DNA of 10,420 bases from Actinomycetota bacterium. GTDB taxonomy: Bacteria > Actinomycetota > Thermoleophilia > Gaiellales > Gaiellaceae. The notes under the pieces are model-generated. The model searched no databases. It was given only the letters and a program-made list of their open reading frames with translations, and had not been told where the DNA came from. A program made the translations under genes and the position numbers. This document shows positions 1 through 7,648 of the stretch, one piece after another. The DNA lies in assembly GCA_013817555.1 (NCBI GenBank), contig JACDCN010000051.1, positions 1 through 10,420 of the forward strand, given 5' to 3'. The number at the start of each line of letters is the position of its first letter. Position 1 is the first letter of the stretch.

Positions 1-1635
1 GACGAGGGGCTGGCGGAGCCCGTCCGGGAGGATTTCCGGGCGTCCGGGCTCGCGCATCTGCTCGCCGTCTCCGGCCAAAACGTCGCCTTCCTCGCCCTCG
101 GCGTCTACGGGCTCGGCTGGCTGCTCCGGCTATCCAAGGTCGTCCGGGAGCTCGCGACGCTGGGCGCGATCGCGGCGTACGTTCTCGCGGTTGGCTGGCA
201 GCCTTCCGTGATCCGCGCGGGAGTCGCCGGTGCGCTGGCGTCACTCGCGTGGCTGGCCGCAAGACCGCGCGACCGCTGGCACTTCCTTGCGCTTGGGGCG
301 CTGGTGCTGCTGGCGTGGGCCCCGACGTCGTTGCTCGATCCGGGCTTTCAGCTCTCGTTCGCGGCTGTCGCCGGAATCTTTCTCGGCGTTCCACGGCTGC
401 GCGCGCGCCTAGAGGGCTACCCCTTGCCAGCCCGAGTTGTCGATGTGCTCGGCGTCGCCGTCGTCTGCGGGGTGGTGACCGCGCCGATCGTTCTCTTCCA
501 CTTCGGCGAAGCCCCGGTCTACACCGTTCCCGCGAACGCGGTCGCACTTCCGGCGGCACCGGCCGTCCTCGGCCTCGGGCTGCTCGCCGCGGCCGCCGAT
601 CCGCTGTCTCCGGAAGCCGCGACCGCACTCGCCTGGCTAGCTGGATGGGCCGCCGCGTGGCTCGAGCTCGTGGCTCGGGTCTTCGGCTCCTTGCCCGGTG
701 CGCAGGTCGGCCCCCGCACTGCGCTGGCCGCGGCGCTCGTTTTCGGAGTGGTCTGGGTCGGAACGCGGCAGACCCGGACGAGGCTGTCCGGTCCCGGCTC
801 TGCAGTCGCGCTCGCCGCGGCCGGTCTGGTGATCGTCGCCGCGGCAAGCGCGTGGTCACTCCGGCCCCCACCGGCATGGCACGCGCCCGCCGGTCTCAGG
901 GTCACGTTTCTCGACGTGGGGCAGGGCGACTCCGTTCTGTTGGAGACGCCGAGCGCGAGGCTCTTGGTCGATCAAGGGCCGCCCGAGGCGAACGTCGCAG
1001 GGCAACTGCGGAGAATGGGAATCCGGTCACTCTCGGCGGTCGTCCTCACCCATCCGCAGCGAGACCACGTGGGAGGCGCTGCGGATGTGATTCGGCAGTT
1101 TCACGTGGGAGTCGTGCTCGACCCGGAGCTGGCGGCGACCGGGCCGGAGCGCGAGGAGGCGATCGCCGCGGCTCGGGGGCGCGGCGTGCCAATTCGCATC
1201 ATTCGCTCGGGCTCCGAGTTCAAAGCCGGCGGGCTCGTGCTTCGCGTCCTCTGGCCTCCGGATCCGGGGCTCCCGTCGGAGGATCCCAACCTCAATGCCA
1301 CCGTCCTCTCGGCGTCATACGGAGAAACCGATGTGTTCCTCCCTGCAGACGCCGAGTCTGATGTCACCGCGCGTCTCCGCCTGGGGGCTTTCGAGGTTCT
1401 CAAGGTCGCGCATCACGGTTCCGTCGACCCAGGTCTCGAAGAGCAGCTGCGCGTCCTGAGACCGAAGGTCGCAGTGATCTCCGCCGGCCGGAACAACGAC
1501 TACGGGCATCCGCGCCCCGAGACGCTTGCGGCCCTCACCACCGTTCCTGGCCTCGCCCTCTATCGCACGGACACGCAGCGCCGCGTGGTCATCGAGTCGG
1601 ACGGCCGCCGAATTCGGGTTCGAACGGAGGGTTAA
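1..1635 (+). CDS. comEC: DNA internalization competence protein ComEC/Rec2, C-terminal part (5' truncated by window edge)
   Basis: Open from base 1 to the TAA at 1633-1635, giving 544 residues; the N-terminus lies outside the window. ComEC forms the inner-membrane channel for single-stranded DNA during natural transformation. The first residues contain the Competence-domain signature FRASGLAHLLAVSGQNVAFL, followed by hydrophobic membrane segments, including the stretch around PSVIRAGVAGAL, up to about residue 290. A metallo-beta-lactamase-like domain follows from about residue 299: LRVTFLDVGQGDSVLLE, the metal motif THPQRDHVGG (bases 1048-1077), an Asp in LPADAE (1348-1350), HHGS (1411-1422) and a final GHPRPETLAAL block. 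The usual ComEC metal motif is close to THxDxDHxGG; here the residue two after the first His is Gln. The stop is followed closely by holA, so the two are probably co-transcribed. Family assignment is firm. Whether the cell is naturally competent cannot be told from this window. Confidence 0.95.
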   Translation, partial: DEGLAEPVREDFRASGLAHLLAVSGQNVAFLALGVYGLGWLLRLSKVVRELATLGAIAAYVLAVGWQPSVIRAGVAGALASLAWLAARPRDRWHFLALGALVLLAWAPTSLLDPGFQLSFAAVAGIFLGVPRLRARLEGYPLPARVVDVLGVAVVCGVVTAPIVLFHFGEAPVYTVPANAVALPAAPAVLGLGLLAAAADPLSPEAATALAWLAGWAAAWLELVARVFGSLPGAQVGPRTALAAALVFGVVWVGTRQTRTRLSGPGSAVALAAAGLVIVAAASAWSLRPPPAWHAPAGLRVTFLDVGQGDSVLLETPSARLLVDQGPPEANVAGQLRRMGIRSLSAVVLTHPQRDHVGGAADVIRQFHVGVVLDPELAATGPEREEAIAAARGRGVPIRIIRSGSEFKAGGLVLRVLWPPDPGLPSEDPNLNATVLSASYGETDVFLPADAESDVTARLRLGAFEVLKVAHHGSVDPGLEEQLRVLRPKVAVISAGRNNDYGHPRPETLAALTTVPGLALYRTDTQRRVVIESDGRRIRVRTEG

Positions 1636-1645
1636 TGTTGCGGGT

Positions 1646-2665
1646 GTGGCGGACGCCCCCGACAAGCCCGTTTACCTCCTCACCGGCAGCGACCGTCCCA
1701 AGATCGACACCGCGCTCGGGCGTCTGCGTGGGCACTTCGTGCCGGAGGCGACGGATGTCGTCAGCGCGCTCGAGACTTCGGCCGAGGCCGCCGTGGCGCT
1801 GTGCAACGCGGGCAGCCTGTTCGGCGACGCGCGGCTCGTCGTCGTCGAGGACGTCGACGGGCGACGCGACTCCGACGGCCGTCGCAAGGGTGGATGGAAA
1901 GCCGCGGATGCCGACGCCCTGTCGACGTATCTCGCGAGTCCCGCCCCGGCGACGGTGATCGCCCTTGTCGGCGAAGACGTCAAGAAAACCACCGCGCTCT
2001 GGAAAAACTGCGCGAAAGCGGGCTCCGTTCTCGAGTTTGCGGTGGCGAAGAAGGCGATCCAGGGCTGGATAGCCGAGCAGTTCGCGAAGCGGGATGTCCG
2101 TGCTGAGCCGGAGGCGTGCGCGCTGCTCCTCCAACTCGTCGGCGAGGATCTGCATGCGCTCTCCCAGGAGGTCGACAAGCTCTCCACCTGGGCAGCAGGC
2201 GAGCCGATCGGCGAGCGCGAAGTCGAGATGCTGTGCGCGGCGTCGGCTGAAGTGCCGATCTTTGCCCTGACGGACGCGTGGGCCGCCCGCGACTCCGCTC
2301 GTGCCCTGGAGGCGAGCGAGACCATCTTTGAGCGCGAGTCGAAGACGCGGCGCGATACCGCGGCTCGGCTCGCCGGTGCGCTGGGGAGCCATCTGAGCCG
2401 GCTTCGCTCGGTGAAGCGACTCGCGGGCGAAGGCGTTCGCTCGAAAGAAGCCGCAGGGAAGCTCAAGATGAATCCTTTCTATGTACAGAAGCTCTACGGC
2501 CAGGCTGAGGCGTTCTCACAGGAAGAGCTTCGCGATGCGACGGTTCGCTTCGCGGAGCTCGACGGCGCTCTCAAGGGCAAGAGCAAGCTCGCGCCCGATC
2601 TCGAAGTCCAGCGCGCGCTCGTCGATCTGACGCATCGCCCTGGCACGTCGCCCCGCACGCTGTAA
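1646..2665 (+). CDS. holA: DNA polymerase III subunit delta (clamp-loader subunit)
   Basis: The delta subunit of the DnaX clamp loader opens the beta sliding clamp so that it can be placed on primed DNA at the replication fork. Taken from a GTG at 1646 the product has 339 residues, usual for HolA. The N-terminus carries the family block VYLLTGSDRPKIDTALGRL (from about residue 9), followed by VVVEDVDGR and a central LVGEDVKKTTALWK segment. The C-terminal collar domain ends with MNPFYVQKLYGQAEAFSQEE and LDGALKGKSKLAPDLEVQRA, typical of the family. The frame stays open upstream to an ATG at 1526, but that would overlap comEC by 110 bases. GTG 1646 is the first legal start after the comEC stop that keeps the conserved N-terminus. 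A GGAGG at 1626-1630 lies 15 bases upstream, which is rather far. Position right after comEC matches the conserved comEC-holA pair. The family call is firm; the exact start is less so. Confidence 0.93.
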   Translation: MADAPDKPVYLLTGSDRPKIDTALGRLRGHFVPEATDVVSALETSAEAAVALCNAGSLFGDARLVVVEDVDGRRDSDGRRKGGWKAADADALSTYLASPAPATVIALVGEDVKKTTALWKNCAKAGSVLEFAVAKKAIQGWIAEQFAKRDVRAEPEACALLLQLVGEDLHALSQEVDKLSTWAAGEPIGEREVEMLCAASAEVPIFALTDAWAARDSARALEASETIFERESKTRRDTAARLAGALGSHLSRLRSVKRLAGEGVRSKEAAGKLKMNPFYVQKLYGQAEAFSQEELRDATVRFAELDGALKGKSKLAPDLEVQRALVDLTHRPGTSPRTL

Positions 2666-2670
2666 GGGGC

Positions 2671-2684
2671 CGAGGCTTGCCTCG
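2671..2684. terminator. Small GC-rich hairpin after holA, possible terminator
   Basis: CGAGG (2671-2675), loop CTTG, CCTCG (2680-2684) forms a perfect 5-bp stem starting five bases after the holA stop. No T-run follows, so this is not a textbook intrinsic terminator. It lies in the 42-bp gap between two convergent genes, where some transcription stop is expected. Function is inferred from position only. Confidence 0.35.
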
Positions 2685-2701
2685 CCTCGACCAACCTGTG
2701 T

Positions 2702-2722
2702 GGCGCTCTACGAAGGAGCGCC
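2702..2722 (-). terminator. Hairpin spanning the rpsT stop codon, possible bidirectional terminator
   Basis: GGCGCTC (2702-2708) and GAGCGCC (2716-2722) form a perfect 7-bp GC-rich stem around a 7-base loop. The rpsT stop (TAG, 2710-2708) lies at the edge of this stem, so the last four codons of rpsT form part of it. No T-run follows on either strand. Because the site is symmetrical and lies between convergent holA and rpsT, it could end or protect transcripts from both sides. That role is inference. Confidence 0.4.
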
Positions 2723-2974
2723 GGCGGCGATCTTCGAAGCCTGCGACTTCTTCCGGGCTGCGGTGTTCCGATGCAGCGCGCCGCGGGTTGCCGCGCGGTC
2801 GATCGTGCGGACGAGCTCTCGATGCTCGGTCGCGATGCGCTCGGCGTCGCCGTCACTGGCGGCGACCTCGAGCCGCTTCGTCAGCGTCTTGATCGTCGAG
2901 CGGTAGCGCAGGTTCTCCAGACGCTGCCGCGCCTGGATCCGAACGCGCTTCTTCTGTTGCTTGATGTTTGCCAC
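2708..2974 (-). CDS. rpsT: 30S ribosomal protein S20
   Basis: An 88-residue basic protein that binds 16S rRNA early in assembly of the small ribosomal subunit. It begins MANIKQQKKRVRIQARQR, contains RSTIKTLTKRL and DRAATRGALHRNTAARKKSQ near the end, and has the length and Lys/Arg-rich helical make-up of S20. The start codon is GTG (2974-2972), read from the conserved N-terminus ANIK. No clear Shine-Dalgarno site is seen; the bases just upstream read CACCTTTACACCC. Enterobacterial rpsT also uses a non-ATG start (UUG) that takes part in autoregulation, so a similar control is possible here but not shown. The gene is convergent with holA and divergent from murJ. Its reversed orientation inside the comEC-holA-lepA block is a known conserved arrangement. 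Confidence 0.96.
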   Translation of the reverse strand: MANIKQQKKRVRIQARQRLENLRYRSTIKTLTKRLEVAASDGDAERIATEHRELVRTIDRAATRGALHRNTAARKKSQASKIAAGAPS

Positions 2975-2995
2975 GGGTGTAAAGGTGCCGAGCGA

Positions 2996-3019
2996 GAAAA
3001 CGCCCGACAGCTCTCGGGC
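2996..3019 (-). promoter_or_regulatory. Hairpin followed by T-run in the rpsT leader, possible attenuator or 5' stabilising stem
   Basis: On the minus strand GCCCGA (3019-3014) and TCGGGC (3007-3002) form a perfect 6-bp stem with loop GAGCTG, followed by G and TTTT (3000-2997). This resembles a short intrinsic terminator upstream of the rpsT start at 2974. A competing pairing exists: CGCCCG (3025-3020) can pair with CGGGCG (3006-3001), using the same 3' arm. Ribosomal-protein leaders often hold such control structures. If transcription starts near 3019, however, the stem would sit at the very 5' end of the mRNA and would more likely affect stability than termination. Confidence 0.35.
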
Positions 3020-3025
3020 CGGGCG

Positions 3026-3034
3026 ATGGTAGCA
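3026..3034 (-). promoter_or_regulatory. Candidate extended -10 element for rpsT
   Basis: Reading on the minus strand, TGCTACCAT (3034-3026) has the form of an extended -10 box (TGn followed by TAnnnT). It would start transcription near 3019, giving a leader of about 45 bases before the rpsT GTG. No convincing -35 box is seen at 17-18 bases, which is tolerable for an extended -10. The same ten bases GCTACCATCG occur just before hrcA. Identified by pattern only. Confidence 0.35.
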
Positions 3035-3039
3035 GGACC

Positions 3040-3045
3040 TACTGT
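3040..3045 (+). promoter_or_regulatory. Possible -10 element for murJ
   Basis: TACTGT fits the TAnnnT pattern and lies 21 bases before the murJ ATG at 3067, within the 92-bp divergent spacer shared with rpsT. No good -35 box is apparent. There is no strong Shine-Dalgarno site before murJ, only a GGA at 3058-3060. Weak evidence. Confidence 0.2.
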
Positions 3046-3066
3046 GAGAATCGCCCCGGACAACCC

Positions 3067-4689
3067 ATGGAGCAAACGCCAGAAACGCAGATGTCGCCTC
3101 TATCAGAGGAGTCCGGTCACAGCCGACGCATCGCGCGCTCGGCGGCCGTGTTCTCGCTCGCCACCGCCGTGTCGCGCGTGCTCGGCCTGGTGCGGGAGAT
3201 GGTCAGCGCCTACTACTTCGGCGTCGCGGGAAAGATCAACGCCTTCACGATCGCGATCCAGATCCCGAACCTCGTTCGTGCTCTGGTCGCCGACGCTGCG
3301 CTCTCCGGTGCGTTCGTCCCGGTCTTCAGCGAGCTGCTCGAGCGGGGGGAGAAACAGCGTGCGTGGCGCGTCGCTTCGACGCTCCTCTGGCTGACGCTCC
3401 TGGGCCTCGGAGCGGTGACGGCGCTCTTCATCCTGCTCGCGCCGCTCATCATGCGGCCCTTCGGCGATCCCGGAGGCGACTTCGATCTCGCGGTCGGCCT
3501 CTCGCGGGTGTTGTTCCCGACGGTCGTGCTGCTCGGGCTCTCGGGGATCGTCGTCGGGATCCTGAACACGTATCACCACTTCGCGCTGCCGGCCCTGGCT
3601 CCGGTCGCCTGGAACCTCGCGATCATTCTCGGACTCGTTCTCGGCATCCCTCGGGTCGAGGAGGAGAGCGCCGAGCTCTATCTCTACGCGGCGGTGGTGG
3701 TTCTCGGCACGGTCGTCTTGCTCCTCCTGCCGGTTCCCTGGTTACGACGGCTCGACGGCTCGCTGACGATGGTCGTCGACTGGCGCGATCCGGCTGTTCG
3801 ACGTGTGCTCAAACTGATGCTCCCGGTGACGCTGACGATCGGGCTCATCAACGTGAGCTTCTTCGTCGACATGCTGTTCGCGTCGAGGCTGCTCGATCCC
3901 GAGCTCGCGCCGACGGCAATCGACAAAGCCTTCCGTTTGTACATGCTTCCTCAGGGCCTCTTCGGCGTTGCCGTCGTCACCGTCCTCTTCCCGACGCTTG
4001 CCCGACTCTCGGCTCGCGGCGAGGAGGCCGGGCTCCGTCGCGCGCTGGACGGAGGCCTTCGGCAGATCGCGTTCCTGCTCGTCCCCGCGTGCCTCGTCTC
4101 GCTCGCGCTCGCAGACCCGATCGTGAGGCTCGTCTACGAGCGGGGAGAGTTCACGTCGAGCGACACCACGGTGGTCGCCGACTGCCTGCAGGCGTTCTCG
4201 GTCGGGCTGGTCTTCAACGGCTGGATGCTGTTGCTCAACCGCAGCTTCTACGCCATCCAGTCGAACTGGATTCCGACCTCGATCGCGTTGGGCACTGTTG
4301 GCCTGAATGCGGCGCTCGATGCGGTCTTCTATCGCCTCGGCATCTGGGGAATCCCGCTCGCGACTGCGACGGTGAACGTCCTGGGTGCCGCGGCGCTCCT
4401 CGTGCTGATGCGACGTCGAGTCGGCCTCGAGCACGTCGGTCGAACGATCGCGGTCGTTGCTCGCATCGCGGTCGCCGGCGCGGCAGGAGCCGCGAGCGCG
4501 CTCGGCGTCTGGTACGGCCTCGACGATTGGCTCGGACGCTCTACTGTCGCCCAGATCGTCTCCCTCGGCGCCGCCCTGGTCGCAGCCGGGCTCGTCTACG
4601 CCGGCGTCGCGCGAGCACTCGGGATTCGAGAGCTGGAGGCACTGCTACTGTTGCGAGCCCGGCGCCTCGATCCCACCGAGCGGCGCTGA
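3067..4689 (+). CDS. murJ: Lipid II flippase MurJ (MviN family)
   Basis: An integral membrane protein that moves lipid-linked peptidoglycan precursor from the inner to the outer face of the cytoplasmic membrane. At 540 residues it is of usual length. After a short polar N-terminus come the family blocks SRVLGLVREMVSAYYFG (about residues 36-52), IPNLVRALVADAALSGAFVP (about 67-86) and, in the second half, YERGEFTSSDT. Many hydrophobic stretches in between fit the 14-helix fold of the MOP exporter superfamily. The start used is ATG 3067; a second ATG at 3091, eight codons on, is possible, and neither has a strong ribosome-binding site. The gene ends six bases before lepA, which suggests co-transcription with lepA and hemW. 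In Bacillus this position holds gpr and spoIIP instead. A MurJ-related protein can also be a pseudokinase-linked regulator in mycobacteria, but no kinase-like extension is present here. Confidence 0.94.
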   Translation: MEQTPETQMSPLSEESGHSRRIARSAAVFSLATAVSRVLGLVREMVSAYYFGVAGKINAFTIAIQIPNLVRALVADAALSGAFVPVFSELLERGEKQRAWRVASTLLWLTLLGLGAVTALFILLAPLIMRPFGDPGGDFDLAVGLSRVLFPTVVLLGLSGIVVGILNTYHHFALPALAPVAWNLAIILGLVLGIPRVEEESAELYLYAAVVVLGTVVLLLLPVPWLRRLDGSLTMVVDWRDPAVRRVLKLMLPVTLTIGLINVSFFVDMLFASRLLDPELAPTAIDKAFRLYMLPQGLFGVAVVTVLFPTLARLSARGEEAGLRRALDGGLRQIAFLLVPACLVSLALADPIVRLVYERGEFTSSDTTVVADCLQAFSVGLVFNGWMLLLNRSFYAIQSNWIPTSIALGTVGLNAALDAVFYRLGIWGIPLATATVNVLGAAALLVLMRRRVGLEHVGRTIAVVARIAVAGAAGAASALGVWYGLDDWLGRSTVAQIVSLGAALVAAGLVYAGVARALGIRELEALLLLRARRLDPTERR

Positions 4690-4695
4690 ATCTCT

Positions 4696-6482
<1,787 letters not shown>

Positions 6483-6486
<4 letters not shown>

Positions 6487-7619
6487 GCCGCGTTCGGCAC
6501 CTCTACGTGCACCTGCCCTTCTGCGCGCATCGCTGCGGCTATTGCGATTTCGTCACCGTGGTGGGTCGGCAGGCGCAGCACCGCGCCTACGTGGACGCCC
6601 TGCTCGCCGAGCTCGCGCTCGAGGGTGACGTGCTCGCAGACCGTCTCGACACGGTGTTTCTCGGAGGCGGCACGCCGACGTTCACGGAGCCTGAAGAGCT
6701 GGCCCGGCTCCTCGCCGCGCTTCCCGCTGCGGACGAGCTCACCGTGGAAGCGAATCCCGAGACCGTCACGCCCGACCTGGCGCATCTCTTGCGCGAGGGC
6801 GGTGTGAATCGCGTCTCGCTCGGCGCCCAGAGCTTCCGCCCCCATCTTCTCCGTGTGCTGGAGCGAAGGGCCCAGCCTGACGACGTCCGCCGGGCAGTGT
6901 ACCTTTTTCGTGATGCCGGATTGGACAACATCTCACTCGATCTGCTGTACGGGATCCCCGGCCAGAGCGCCGCCGATCTCGCATCCGACCTGGCCGACGC
7001 TCTCTCGCTCGAGCCTGAGCACCTCTCGTGCTACGAGCTCGAGGCGAAGCCCGGGACTCGGTTCACGCACGCGCATGGGGGCGAGCTCGAGCGGCAGGCC
7101 GAGGCCATGGAGGGCTACTTCGAGGCGGTCGTCGACACGCTGACCGCTGCCGGGTACCGCTGGTACGAGACCGCCAACTTTTGCGTCGAGCCCGACCGCG
7201 CTGGCGGCAGGGATCTCCGTGCTCAGCACAACCTCGCGTACTGGCGCGGGAGCGACTACCTGGGCGTCGGCGTGGGGGCGGTGTCGACCGTGGCGGGCGT
7301 CCGCCGCCGCAACCTCCCCGGGCTCAGCGCATACGTGGACGCGCTCTCGGCGGGAGCGTCGCCACGGCGCGAGGTCGAAGTCCTCGACGCGCAGACGCAG
7401 GCATGCGAGCGTCTCATGCTCGGGCTGCGGCTGGACGAGCCGCTGGCCACCGCCGAAGTCAACGAGTCGCTCGATCATGTCGCTCTCGAACGACTTGCCG
7501 CGAACGGGCTCGTGGAGCTGATCTCGAACGGCGCTTGCGACGCGTTGCGCCTCACCTGCCGAGGGCGGTTCCTGGGTGGTGCGGTGACGGCCGAGCTCGT
7601 CGAGCTCGCGTCAGCCTGA
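6483..7619 (+). CDS. hemW: Radical SAM heme chaperone HemW (HemN-like)
   Basis: HemW binds heme and a 4Fe-4S cluster and helps deliver heme to respiratory enzymes; it was long annotated as oxygen-independent coproporphyrinogen oxidase. From a TTG at 6483 the product has 378 residues, fitting HemW rather than the longer HemN. The radical SAM cluster motif is CAHRCGYC (Cys 14, 18, 21) within YVHLPFCAHRCGYCDF. Further family blocks are GGGTP (61-65), EANPE (89-93), RVSLGAQSF (110-118) and LDLLYGIPGQ (152-161). The frame is open further upstream, but the conserved N-terminus begins right at this TTG, which overlaps the lepA stop as TTGA. A GGAG at 6471-6474, eight bases upstream, is well placed. 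Translational coupling to lepA is therefore likely. The lepA-hemW pair is conserved in many bacteria. Confidence 0.93.
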
Positions 7620-7648
7620 TTCCAAGCCGCGCGCCCTACTCGACGAGC
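7595..7648. repeat. Inverted repeat spanning the convergent hemW and tadG-like stops
   Basis: GCTCGTCGAG (7595-7604) is the exact reverse complement of CTCGACGAGC (7639-7648), leaving 34 bases between them that hold both stop codons and the 16-bp gap. It could fold as a long-loop hairpin in either transcript and act as a shared end signal. The local sequence is rich in GAG/CTC codons, so chance pairing is a real alternative. Confidence 0.3.

Noticed and set aside
1526..1645. holA starting at the ATG at 1526
   Set aside because: That would overlap comEC by 110 bases and add about 40 residues, rich in Ser, Arg and Ala, not found in HolA proteins.
1635..1958. A 107-codon frame with a good ribosome-binding site inside holA as a separate small gene
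   Set aside because: The product is Arg/Ser/Pro-rich and unlike a protein domain, and holA is certain in the other frame. Kept only as a finding about the start signals.
7620..7635. Classical intrinsic terminator between hemW and the tadG-like gene
   Set aside because: The 16-bp gap has no stem followed by a T-run on either strand. Only a long-loop inverted repeat around it was noted.
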